Source: Fonsecaea monophora
Taxonomy: Eukaryota > Ascomycota > Eurotiomycetes > Chaetothyriales > Herpotrichiellaceae
Length of the DNA: 64,000 bases
Assembly: GCF_001642475.1 (NCBI RefSeq)
Contig: NW_019173951.1
Span: forward strand, 305,969-369,968
Reading direction: 5' to 3'
Of the stretch, positions 54,048 through 64,000 are shown piece after piece; positions within the stretch are counted from its first letter, which is position 1, and every line of letters starts with the position of its first letter. The notes under the pieces are model-generated. The model was not told the DNA's origin, did not search any database, and saw nothing but the letters and a program-made list of their open reading frames with translations. Made by a program: the position numbers and the translations under genes.

Positions 54048-55977
54048 TTAGGGCACTTCTAGGCCTGCCTGTTTCCACACTTCTGGTCTTTGGCTCGCGT
54101 GGAGTCTGGCCGTCTCCAATTCTTCGGCATGGAGATGTCCGCCTGCTTGTCTTAAAAGCATTACGTGCGGCAACAACCCAGCATTGGCGGCCAGGAAGAG
54201 AGGTGTCCTGCCTGATCCGGTGTGGTTGCGTAGGTGTACCCTGTCAAAAGATTGTGTTAGCCAGTATCAATATGAACACCATCACCCGACAATGACTTGT
54301 CCTAAACTTACGAGGCACCCAGCGAGAGGAGATGCCGAAGGATCGCAATATTCGGCCCAGTCGCCGCAAGATGGACGGGTGTGTTTCCGGAATAGTCGGC
54401 TCGGTTGATCAGTTGATTGTCGTTTCGTAGCAGGTCCTTCACCTTCTCGATATCTCCACTGGCAATTGCGTAGGCAATAGCTGTGAGTTGAGCGACGGGG
54501 GATGATAACTCGCCTGTCGGATGTTTGAAAATGGTACCCGCATGCTCTGAAAGTTCACCACGAATTGATGTTGCCATATCTTTAGCCACCGACTCTGGTG
54601 ACGCTCCTGGGAGGGCCAGCAGGTAAGACAGCTTGGTCAAAGCTGCTTCACTGGTCATATCCCCTCCTGCAACAACGCCAGCACGGCCAAGGACCATCCC
54701 GGGTGCATAGAGCGGGTTGACACTGCCAGTCAGACACTGAGTGACGTTCACAATCACAATGCCACGTTGAACAGCGTCAGAGATGACCTGGGTCAATTTG
54801 TTGTCGTGCCCACTGGGGGCGTTGCCTGCGCCAAACGTCTCCAGCACAAGACCACGAAGTCCTTCGGTCCGCAGGACTGCCTCTACCATTTTCGGTTTGA
54901 TGCCAGGGAAAATGCGCAAACAGGCCACATGGTGTATCTCGAGGTCTGATTGAACGCTGAAGGCTTCAAGGGAAGTCGACCTTTTGACCGAGTTCCATTC
55001 AACGTGAGTACCTACTGCAGTGATCTTGGCCAATGGAGGAAAGTTCGGAGATGCGAATGCATCAAATGCGCTTGCTGAAACCTTTGTAGTTCGATTACCC
55101 CGAAACAGGGTCGAGTTGAAGCAAAGACACACCTCGGGGATCATGAAGTGCCCGGCAATATCCAGGGAATCAAGTAGATTCTCCAGAGCATCGTTTTTGC
55201 GCTCCGAGAAGGGCACCTGGGATCCTTTGGGGAAAAGGTCAGCTTCGTCCACTCGTGGATTTGCTAAAAGCGCATCTTGACAATAGGCATCGGGGTCATG
55301 GCCAACTTCTCACAGCGACTCATCGCCGGTAACACCTCAAGAGAGCTGTGTTAGACAGATGTTCTGGAGCAAAAATTCCGTCACACAGCGAGATCGCTTG
55401 TAACTCCACTTACCCGTAAGTATGACAGGCTTGCCCAAGTTCTGCAACATGAAACTGAGAGCTGAACAGGTGTAGGCGAGACTGTCTGTACCGTGAAGAA
55501 CGACAAAGCCATCAAACAACTTGTAGTTGCGATATATCGCTTGCGCAATCTCCGCCCATCCCTTGCTGTCTATGGACGACGAGTCGAGAAGTGGTTCGAA
55601 CTCTAGGACAGCATATCTGTGCGAGTATTAGCGATGCCTCAGCCCATTTTTTGACCGAGCGGAATTTTAAGGTCCTATTGCAAGAAGGCTCTGGGATTTT
55701 GAAGGTTGCTGACTTTCCTGACACGTTTCCCGTACACGCTCGTTGGTGTCCGCAGACTCTGGAACTCGCCCAGCCCATCGGGTCCATCGTGAAACCTCAC
55801 GGTCATGGGTTCATGGATCTCTCCGTCGTTGAATTCCGGTCGGGGTGCCATGCATCTTTCCAGAAAATTTCGAGCCGGGATAAGACCATTGGGAGATCTT
55901 TGCATGGAGATCGTGCCTCCGGTCATGATTATCAGAACCCGAGCCTCGGGAACATGAGACGAAGACATGTTGCTCAT
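54048..55977 (-). CDS. Type I (cytosolic) L-asparaginase with C-terminal ankyrin repeats
   Basis: Four exons: 55977-55718, 55616-55414, 55224-54312, 54240-54048; 522 residues. Asparaginase blocks: MTGGTISM with the first catalytic Thr, LHGTDSLAYTCSAL with the second Thr-Asp pair, VILTGSQVPFSERKND joined across intron 2, CLRIFPGIKP, and VNVTQCLTGSVNPLYAPG. Two or more ankyrin repeats follow (NTPVHLAATG, GRTPLFLAANAG). No signal peptide, so cytosolic; it turns asparagine into aspartate and ammonia. The first intron is abnormal. Keeping all family residues needs the donor GAAAGT at 55717, not GT. A canonical GTACGG donor 18 nt earlier would delete six residues (YGKRVR). The upstream frame has no ATG before 55977. 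Confidence 0.88.
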
Positions 55978-56010
55978 CACTGAGGGCAGATCAATTTTGG
56001 GACGAGACAA

Positions 56011-58164
56011 TCAAATTTGTTGCACGTACTTCGCGTTAGAGCCAGTTCACCATCCCTCTCTATTGACGGTTAGACAAGTACACAGACGTGACGGCCACGA
56101 GACTTACCGGCTGTGGTCATGGCAGTCATGGCAGTCACGTCCATTTTCTTCCAAAAAGACTTTGTCTCCTTAACTCTCACCTCTTACAAATTTTCCCGCC
56201 TTCCCAGGTTTTCGGTGCCTGAGAAAAATTTCTTTTGGTTGTCTAGCAACCCTGGGGCATGCACTAAGTACTCCGAACCCCTGGTTGACCTCGCAGGGTA
56301 AAGCTTCAGGCAGCTCGCCTACCAGCGGCTATCAGCGAGGATCTTCGGTACGCCAAGTACAAGGCTTTGGGGAGCTTTTCGATTGGAGGTCACGGAGATG
56401 CTTCCACAATGGTGTGTGCTTTGGTGCGGTCCCGGTCCTGATTCTGTTGGTTTCTCTGTAGGACACAGAGATTTCTCGACGAGAATAATCCTTGTAGATA
56501 TCGGCAGAACCTGGTGTCCGGGTTCCCCTCTGACATCCACCTTGTTATTCTGCATCAATGCACCATCTTCGCCCAATTTAGCGCAGCTCGCCGGAACTAA
56601 AGGACTTTAGCTCAGAGATTCTTTTTGCACCTCTTTCTCCTCCACAGTCCGCGTCAAGCGCGAGAGTGCCGTGGCAACGGCAGAAGTTGAAGCAACGATT
56701 GTTTGCGATCCCGACTGAGGCAATCACTCTTAGGATTATGGCCAGAGTTCGCACACATACCCTCTTGCTGGAGACGTAAGGGATGGTGTCGCCTCGTTCA
56801 CACGCGTACATTCCGGCTAGCCGTGGCATGTCAAGGGAGCATCGTGATTGACGCTGGAGGCGATTTGAACCTCCCCCTTCCAATCGAAGCTGACTTTTCG
56901 CATCTTCGACCGGTGCATGGTACCTCGGCGGAGATTAGCAGGCGGCAACGTGCAGCAACCATGACAAAGACATGCCATGCCACACGTGCAACCAACAACA
57001 AAATGAACGGTAGTTGAAGCTTGATCGGCAGGACCTTCTCCTGCATTGCCATTGCATCGCATTGCCGCTCGTGCAGGAAGATGGAAGGCAGCCAGCAGGA
57101 ATTGGGATCTCAGCTAGGCACTTGACCATGGTTCTGCCACAGCCGCAGACCTTCAGGTTGGGCCTTGTAAGCGACGGGGATGGAGCGAATGGAGACAGGT
57201 GCAAACGAATGACCACATCTGTAAGATGAGCAGAGGAAATTGGTGAAGCGGTCTTTGTTGACCATGGTCCTATTGTGTTCATTGCAGTCTTCTTGTCCCT
57301 GTGGATTTATTGCGCATTTGCCTCCCGTTGTGTTCGTATGTTTGTGTGTCTCGCATACACGTCCTCTCCTTTGCAATACTGACGACTTGTGCCTTCAGAG
57401 AGCTCTCGAGAAGACACATACACTGGACAAGGTGGTGCTGCTGGCTGATTGAAGCAGTCTGTCGATCTATTCCTGCCCGACAGTGGTCGGTGGCCATACA
57501 CGACACTTCCTGGCTCTTCAAAACACCTGATATCGTCTGCTGTGATGGCCTGTGTGTGAGAAGGATAGGGCTTCGACCAAGCCGGCGACCGGGAAATCGC
57601 GTGTCAGTGGAAACGCACTCGCCAGCTGAGGTAGACAGTCTAAGTCAAGGCGGTCGGCAGAATCGACTTTTGCGCTGCAGGTCGGTTTAGTAGCGGTAGC
57701 CAAAAAGCGGCGAGGGGGTCAAGCAAGTACGGTATTTTAGTCGATTGAGGGAGGCCAACAGTGAGGTGAGGTGAAGTGAAGGTCGACTGTGAACAGCCAA
57801 GAAGCAAATTGTATGCCTCACCCAGCAATTTACAGTGGTAAGTCCGCGAAAGCGCCTTCCTCTCGGATGCATGTGAGCGCTGACTTTGTCTCTTGACTCT
57901 CTATCATCCGCCTCAGACTCGCCTTTTGCGTCCATTCCTTCATCCCAACGACCTCAGTTTGCCCTTTGTCTGCCGGCATCCCACGCTCCTTTTTATCAAT
58001 CAGTCCATCATTATTCTTCCCTCCTTACACACTTCGTTCATTACTCCTCCAACGTCCATCCTTTCAGCCGATCTCTCCTCTCTTCGACAACTTCAATCAA
58101 GACCTTACCGCGATAACCAATTCCTCATTCACGCTCCCAGCGCAAAACAACAACAACCGTCATC
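56011..58164. other. 2.15 kb region between asparaginase and DUF1996 genes
   Basis: Divergent spacing, so both promoters should lie here. Only short frames without domains. CT-rich sequence in the last 250 bases before the DUF1996 ATG is typical of fungal 5' UTRs. No tRNA confirmed. Confidence 0.5.
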
Positions 58165-59697
58165 ATGGCCGTCGCTAAAGTCGCGCTCAAATTTCAAGCC
58201 CTCATCCTCGCGCTTCTTCTCTTCATGTCCCCGCCAACCCATGCCTTCTTTCGTCATTTATGTCACGGCGAACTAGGAAATGGTCGTGTCGACCCCATCA
58301 TGGCCCCCGGTAGCCCCGCTCAACATCTTCATGTTCTTTTTGGCGCTTCAAGTGAGTTTCACCTCACCTTGTAACCAAACAAACAAAAATATATATCAAT
58401 TACTGACCCATTCCCAGATATGGGACTTGATCCTTCTCTTGGTGATCTCCTTGCCTCCAACTGTACCAGCTGCTCCATCCTCCAAGACCACTCTGTCTAC
58501 TGGAGTCCACGGATGTACTTTCAACATGCAAACGGCACATTTGAGATGGTTCCAACTGCTGGCGGATTGACTGCGTAATGAAACCACTCTCCTCCAACCC
58601 TGATCAACACGCTGACAGCTCGCAGATATTACTTCACCGAGCCATCTCCAAATGAGCCGAGTCCTGTGGTTGCCTTTCCTCAGAATTTTCGCATGATCGC
58701 TGGGAACTCTCTGAAGCGCGCCTTTTACGGACCGGACCCAGACCCGCCAATGTCTCTCTGGAACAATAGCGACAAAACTCAACAAGCACTTATGGAGAAA
58801 GCCCTCGGCTTCAATTGTCTCAACTACAACCTTCCTGCGGAAGGCGCACGAGAATATCACTATCTCCGCAACAAGACTTTCCTCGACGCGACGTGTGCAG
58901 ACGGAGTGCGCGCGGAACTCATGTTCCCGTCATGCTGGAATGGAAAAGATCTGGACAGTGCCAATCACACAACTCACGTTGCGTACCCAGATGAAATCCA
59001 AAATGGTAGATGTCCAGAAGGGTATCCCGTACACTTGCCCGCCTTATTCTACGAAACAATCTATCAAACAAACCTTTTCAAAGGCATCGATGGAGAGTTT
59101 ACGTTTGCGAACGGTGATCCTACCGGGTACGGCTACCATGGAGATTTCATGTGCGCTTGGGATGAAGGCGTGTTGCAAAATGCCATCGACGACCCAGCCT
59201 GCAATCTTCCGACGGGGACTTCGGGTAACCAAGACGACTGTCCAATCTTCAAGCTCCAAAAGCCAGATGATGGTACACAATGCAAGATGGAGGTCCCTGA
59301 GATGCTTCAAAATGAGCAAATCAACTTTGTCCAAGAGCTGCCTGGTAAGGTCCGAGTTCAGGCCGGTCCTGCGCCTGCGACAATGGGACCAATCCCTGGG
59401 GCCGTCACACCAACTCAAGTCTCTTCATCATTCGGAAACGCCACCATGTCAGCGCCCGCAGGGCAAACTGCTGGATCCACGGCTTCGCCTGCTGTCACCT
59501 CGTTGACAACTCCACACACCACCAACAGTCGTTACACAACCACGACTAGCTATATGAGCAACGGTGTTATGGTGAACTTGATCCTGGTTGAGGAAGTTGT
59601 CACAGTTACCTTGACCGACATTGCCAGTCCTGCCACAACCTATCACAAACGTCACGCACACCACCATATCCGCAGAAGCGGAAGAGATCGGCTGTAA
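58165..59697 (+). CDS. Secreted DUF1996-domain protein
   Basis: Three exons: 58165-58351, 58418-58574, 58626-59697, with introns of 66 and 51 nt (donors GTGAGT, GTAATG); 471 residues. A signal peptide of about 26 residues (ALILALLLFMSPPTHA) precedes the DUF1996 domain. Its conserved start FRHLCHGELGNGRVDP.. and HLHVLFGAS is split by intron 1. Later blocks are SCWNGKDLDS and GYGYHGDFMCAW. The C-terminal third is Ser/Thr/Ala-rich and ends in a basic RRSGRDRL, without a clear GPI signal. The domain is widespread in fungi, often secreted and near WSC-type domains. Biochemical role not established; a cell-wall or polysaccharide link is only inferred. Confidence 0.9.
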
Positions 59698-60515
59698 TAG
59701 GTGGTTATATGTGATTATAGCCCTTCTGCCCAGGCGGCTCTTATTTGGGTATCCAGACAACCCCTAAATCATGTCTTGGAAATATTCTTCAAATGAAGAT
59801 GGTGGACAATCCACCATGCTGCCCGGTGCAGCTACGAGATGCATGACGATGAAATGAAGGTGAAAGCGATATGCTGGTGGTGAGCTAGGGTGCTTCTACA
59901 TAGGGACAAATCCGAAAGAGAGGTGTGATTTGTAAAGTCCTTTTGATAGCTGATGATGGGTCAAACATGGAATGCAATGATGTGATGAACTTTGTATCAG
60001 CGATGTGACTGCGCGGGTTGTTTGAGGGACAAAGACGGGTAGGTTTCCTCCTCTACTTTGCGTACTCTACTAGCTTTAGCTGGATCCCGTACCATCACAA
60101 GCTGTACTCATACTTTAGCTGGACAGCTTTGAGCAGAATCAGTCAGATAGCTGAGAAACAATCATTGTCGAGAGTTGAGAGTTTCATAATTCCCTCACCC
60201 CAAGTACTCGGTACTGATGGCATCCCTGTCCACTTCACAGCCTCGCAACGGTGAATTTTTGGTGGCGAGGCTGTGACTTGGCGGCGTATCGGGAAAATAG
60301 CGCAGATTTACCCGAGCCTGCCGACGATCACATGACCAGCCTTTACATCACCTCCCTGCTCCCCTGCGACTTTCCTTCTCCTCCATAAATTGCAGCAGGG
60401 AACTCTACCTCTTGGCCACTGATCACGAAGAAAGACTGGTCTACATCGATCAGGGCAAGCCTGTGAAGTAAGGCGAGCCATAAGGGTCACCGTCACCCTG
60501 AACGTTTAGAAATCC
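59698..60515. other. Intergenic spacer, DUF1996 / small unknown protein
   Basis: 818 bp, no gene or recognised site. Confidence 0.5.
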
Positions 60516-61278
60516 ATGTCATCATCGACCACCACCATGTCGACATCGACCAGGAAGACCGCAGGGGACATTATCGCCTCTGCCTCGCGGCCCAGCAAGG
60601 GCGCGTCCCAAGAGGACCAACACCGTCACGACTACCGCAAGAACCTGTGGTGCGAGACCCAGTGGACGAACCTGAGCATGCAGGCCAAGAAGAATCACGA
60701 CCTGCCCACGCTGCCTTACTTTGATCCCGAGACCATGCTGCTGAGCAAGGAGGTCAACGCGCGGTTGTGGAACCAGTTGGTAAGTGCATCTTGCGTCTTA
60801 CGTCTTTACTTCTCATCAGTCGCACGCAATTCGAGTGTTTCGTGTCGTGCCGTGCTGGTTCTTGTGGTGTGGTGTGGTGTTCCTTCCCACTTCCTTCACT
60901 TTCTTCAAACCTCTGGAGCAACGATCTAGGGGGGTGGCCGGTTTTGCTGCTTCCCGATCTAGCCTTTGTACAGACCATCGAGGAAAGAAGAAATTATGAA
61001 TTTCTTTCTAGCTGACATGTCCATGTCCTCCATTGATTGTCTGGAGCATGTCCCCGGTTTCTTGTTCCTGTTTCTGACCTCCCCAAAAACAGTGCCGATT
61101 ATGGGACTTTCTGGGCCCCGACCGCGCTCCGTACGCCACGCCCATCATGGTCGAGGGCGGAGAAGTCAAGTGGCATTCGTTCCTGAACGGGAGCCAGGGT
61201 GACGAGGCAGAGATCTACGACAAGAACGTCGACGCGTTCATGAGTCAAAGCCGGCGACCTGGCGATTACGACGGATGA
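60516..61278 (+). CDS. Small fungal protein of unknown function
   Basis: Two exons, 60516-60779 and 61093-61278 (donor GTAAGT, acceptor AACAG, 313-nt intron); 149 residues. The Ser/Thr-rich start is followed by a soluble, Trp-rich core: NLWCETQWTNLSM, LPYFDPETMLLSKEVNARLW, then LWDFLGPDRAPYATP and VKWHSFLNGSQGDEAEIYDKN. There are no signal peptide or membrane segments. Splicing is supported by frame continuity and the clean donor and acceptor, but the intron is longer than usual here. I do not recognise a family. Confidence 0.7.
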
Positions 61279-61599
61279 TTTCATGAGAAATGCAACCATG
61301 AGCTGGATGGGAGGGTTGACTATTGGCGTCGTTGCTGCCAGAGATACGGGACTGGCGAGCGGCACGGAGTTTTTTTTGGGTCGGAGTCTTGCTTTTTGAA
61401 ATCCTTTTTCAAACCCTACCAAAATGGCCAGGAAAATCAAAACTACACACACGCCTTGAAAATACGTTTCCTTCATCTCACTCTTCAAAGACCGCTCTGT
61501 TGACAATGGATGATAATGGTGATAGCGACAACGCCGATAGAACCCACTGTCCCTATGGTGATCCCACCAGCTCTCCCAACCCGAACCGGCAGCTTTTGT

Positions 61600-61638
<39 letters not shown>

Positions 61639-61988
61639 CTCTCTCTCTCTTGCGCGCGCGCGCAGGAACGAAAATGTGCCGAAGTGAATCAATCAATGGA
61701 TGGATGAATGGTGAAACAAAATCTCGGGGACCATGTTGTCTCTTGACACTTGTTATTGTCGCCTCTGAGCGCTCAACGCCACACGCTGAATGCTGAACGC
61801 TGACTACTTGAGCCCGGATGCAATGAATGCTCATAAACGGTTTTCTTCGAAAACCAACAAAATTGACTGATTGATTGCTGGTGATCCACTAATACGCTCC
61901 GTAGTCGTTCATCGAACTTGGCATATCGAACAGTTCGTGCCATGGACATACACTTCCATACCCTCCAGCCTCCCACCCCACAAAACCC
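61279..61988. other. Convergent intergenic spacer with microsatellite
   Basis: 710 bp between two stop codons. Contains the CA-CT-CG microsatellite and TGGATGGATG and CAATCAAT patches. No gene. Confidence 0.55.
61601..61663 (+). repeat. Triple composite microsatellite (CA)17(CT)8(GC)6
   Basis: CA repeats from 61601 to about 61634, CT to about 61650, then GC to about 61663. All three are dinucleotide tracts in one array. CA and GC stretches can form Z-DNA. Confidence 0.93.
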
Positions 61989-63665
61989 TTATTCGTGACG
62001 CGGCGTTTTCAGTGCGTCGACATACCACGAGTCGTCGCTCTGAAGCGTGACCTCAACCGTGCAATCGCGCAGACTGGGTCGGGGCAATTCCTTGTCACTG
62101 GCCACCGTCTCCTCCTCCGCCCGCCCCGAACGTGGCCAGTACGTGTCGAGAGCCTGCAGGAGTATTTCAGAATTGTGAAAGGGGAAGGCACCGCGGTGGC
62201 AGACGTATTCCTCGAGTTCGTGCAAGATGCTGCCGGTCCCGCTCTTGGGACAGCACAAGAGTCTGGTCTCATCATCCGAATCTAGAAAAGTGCCTTGCAT
62301 GGAGAAGTGGTCCAGCTGGGTCTCTTTGTTGAGGAACGAGATCAGCTTCAGCACCACGGCCAGGATCCCTGGACTAGATGTGCCGGTGTTGCTGAGACGC
62401 ATGTTGATGATGGTGAGGGACCGCAGTGGCTGGGAGTGTCGGGTGATGAAATTGCATAGCTCGTCCAGGCGGACAGCAGTGTTTTCCAGAGTGAGGGTGG
62501 TCAAGCTGGGCAGATTAGGAACTTCAGGACAGGGACAACGCAGCAGCAAGCTCGATATCGTCGTCCATGCATAGCGGCGAACGGATTGACTTCCCCGAGG
62601 CTCTATAAGCAGCTCGTCGAACCCGAGCCACAGGTGTTCGGTCGCAGGCAGGTATGTTCCCAGTTCCTTCAGGTATCTGGTCAAGCCTCTCCTCCAATGA
62701 GCGCTGGTCGGTTTGAGCGGGCACGGCTGTCGATCCAAGCTCTTGATCTCGAACGTGAGCTCGAAGCGCGTGACGGTCTCGAAAAGGGCCCTTGCGTGTC
62801 GGATTTCCATGCAGTTCCAAAACTCCCACCAGTAGACCGACGAAAATCCGATCGACAGGGGCTTCAAACCCCGGCACTTCAGCAAGACCGAGTGCATCAG
62901 CAGAAAGTGTGTTCCGCCGCTCAGTGTTCTTACACCCGTCCGCCTCAACAGATCAGAGTGCTCGTCTAGGAGAAAGTCTCCCTCCTCGGTTCGAGCCAGT
63001 CTGCCACCATGGACGAAGCATTGGAGCCGCGGGAATTTCTTGAGCGCATTTACCACCAGAGGAGGTGCTTCATCAAGGAAGCGTCCCTGGGCGTCTAGCT
63101 CGTCTTCATATGCCTGGGAGAGTACGACAGCGAGTGACGCTGCGTCGAGGGGAGGCAGTCTCTGGAGACGTTCTGACAAGTGACCGGTCCGGAGGTATTC
63201 GTCGAAGGGCACATTTTTGAGATAGTGTCGGTGGATCTCGAGGGTGCGCACTTGACTGGCGAGGTCAGGCCGCGCTGCGACTTTGGACAACCGGTCGACA
63301 CTGTTCATGCTGGGTGAGAGGCAGAGTGTTTGGAACAGAACCCGCGTGGCTGCCAGGCTTGTACACTTGTCGAGTAGGCGGCAGGACTTCAAGTCAATCC
63401 GTGTCAGTCGTCCCATGATGTTCGACTTGATCTCCAGAGGTAATCGGGCCCATGGTGCCATTGAAGAGGAGTCCATTTCGGCAAGTAATATCTGAGAACT
63501 CTTCAAAGTCTTTCTGGTGGTCGTCGTGGCTGATGGAGATATGTAGGTAGGAGGCAGGAGGATGTCGCTGTGAAACTGTGCCACAGCATTTTTGTTGATT
63601 TCAAGAAACGATGGTGAAGCAGGCAAACACTGCATGGACATTGTGTGATTGCAAACACCGAACAT
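61989..63665 (-). CDS. F-box-like protein with leucine-rich C-terminal region
   Basis: Single exon, 558 residues from ATG 63665. An F-box-like block (about 69-110: WARLPLEIKSNIMGRLTRIDLKSCRLLDKCTSL) begins just after an internal ATG at 63476, which would give a 495-residue protein of the usual layout; the true start is uncertain. Long helical and leucine-rich stretches follow (LPSLTTLTLENTAVRL, LRSLTIINMRLSN), probably irregular LRR repeats for substrate binding. A TATA-like TATAAAG lies at 63703-63709 on the minus strand. It is probably an SCF ubiquitin-ligase adaptor. Stop at 61989-61991. Confidence 0.82.
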   Translation of the reverse strand: MFGVCNHTMSMQCLPASPSFLEINKNAVAQFHSDILLPPTYISPSATTTTRKTLKSSQILLAEMDSSSMAPWARLPLEIKSNIMGRLTRIDLKSCRLLDKCTSLAATRVLFQTLCLSPSMNSVDRLSKVAARPDLASQVRTLEIHRHYLKNVPFDEYLRTGHLSERLQRLPPLDAASLAVVLSQAYEDELDAQGRFLDEAPPLVVNALKKFPRLQCFVHGGRLARTEEGDFLLDEHSDLLRRTGVRTLSGGTHFLLMHSVLLKCRGLKPLSIGFSSVYWWEFWNCMEIRHARALFETVTRFELTFEIKSLDRQPCPLKPTSAHWRRGLTRYLKELGTYLPATEHLWLGFDELLIEPRGSQSVRRYAWTTISSLLLRCPCPEVPNLPSLTTLTLENTAVRLDELCNFITRHSQPLRSLTIINMRLSNTGTSSPGILAVVLKLISFLNKETQLDHFSMQGTFLDSDDETRLLCCPKSGTGSILHELEEYVCHRGAFPFHNSEILLQALDTYWPRSGRAEEETVASDKELPRPSLRDCTVEVTLQSDDSWYVDALKTPRHE

Positions 63666-64000
63666 ATGACACTGTGCACATGTCGGCAGCCGTCTTCAAT
63701 CCTTTATAGACGTCATTACTGCGCACGAGGTGGCCGTTGTTTGAGGCACGAATCTGTTTGTAGTTGTTGAGAGTCAGGCTCTCACTGTCACCAACCCAGG
63801 ACTAGAGGGACAGCCACGCATGAAAGGTGCCTTTGATGTAACTAGCCAACAGGCTCTCTGTTGTCATTCAGGAAGACTCCCCGATCGCAAATCGACCCCT
63901 TCTGATATGTGCAAGTCAAACCAGTTTCCTCCACCCCTGCCCCGCCTGTGCCCTCCTCCCCCTCCCCTCCCTCTCCCCCCCTCTCCCTCGCCGCACCCGG
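63666..64000. other. Right-edge intergenic sequence with polypyrimidine tract
   Basis: The upstream region of the F-box-like gene. From about 63930 to the end it is nearly pure C/T (CCTCCCCCTCCCCTCC-type), which may be a promoter or 5' UTR pyrimidine tract of a gene beyond the window. Confidence 0.5.

Noticed and set aside
54100..54180. Apparent frameshift in the last asparaginase exon
   Set aside because: On re-reading the reverse complement, four bases had been skipped; the frame continues to a normal TAA at 54048-54050.
56840..56890. T-loop-like GGTTCAAATC on the minus strand, possible tRNA
   Set aside because: No matching D-arm, anticodon arm or acceptor stem can be drawn around it.
1..64000. 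Transposons, CRISPR arrays, rRNA
   Set aside because: No terminal repeats with a transposase or reverse-transcriptase frame, no regular spaced repeats and no rRNA-like blocks were seen.

Overview
This window is nuclear DNA of a filamentous ascomycete (Pezizomycotina). The genes are monocistronic and sit on both strands. Many have short introns of 54-120 nt with GT..AG ends. The families include Clr5-TPR, DUF1996, NmrA, Ayg1-like hydrolase, RMT2, Shb17, IMPACT/Yih1 and ankyrin-asparaginase. Intergenic DNA is full of short GTAC/TACC micro-repeats. I cannot fix the order; an Ayg1-type hydrolase is compatible with, but not proof of, a melanised lineage. I see no transposon, tRNA, rRNA or CRISPR array.

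Layout. 1-0.85 kb: 3' part of a 2,2-dialkylglycine-decarboxylase-like class III PLP enzyme. 0.85-4.7 kb: repeat-rich DNA without a supported gene. 4.7-10.2 kb: a WW/glycine-zipper protein and a WD40-inositol polyphosphate 5-phosphatase. 11.4-25.8 kb, the core of interest: zinc MDR dehydrogenase, NCS1 permease, dihydropyrimidinase/hydantoinase, (RMT2), (catalase-like haem protein), Asp/Glu/hydantoin racemase and a D-carbamoylase-type amidohydrolase, followed at 26.7-28.3 kb by a P450. 29-36.6 kb: F-box protein, six-exon Ayg1-like alpha/beta hydrolase, Clr5-TPR protein. 36.6-40.3 kb: long gene-free stretch. 40.3-47.8 kb: cupin, aquaglyceroporin, IMPACT/Yih1, NUP purine nucleoside permease. 49.2-56 kb: Shb17-like phosphatase, NmrA-like protein, ankyrin-asparaginase. 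58-64 kb: secreted DUF1996 protein, a small unknown protein, an F-box-like protein.

How the genes may work together. A permease of the Mhp1/Fur superfamily, a cyclic-amidase (hydantoinase), a hydantoin racemase and an N-carbamoyl-D-amino-acid hydrolase are the four parts of the bacterial hydantoin-utilisation pathway. Here they lie within 13 kb of a fungal chromosome. The permease and hydantoinase share a divergent promoter with seven GATAA cores and a CGG-N10-CCG palindrome that contains one of them. I infer a nitrogen-regulated hydantoin or cyclic-ureide scavenging cluster; the substrate is not known. Other nitrogen-salvage genes (NUP permease, asparaginase) lie further right. Exon joins were read by eye from splice sites and frame continuity; they are predictions.
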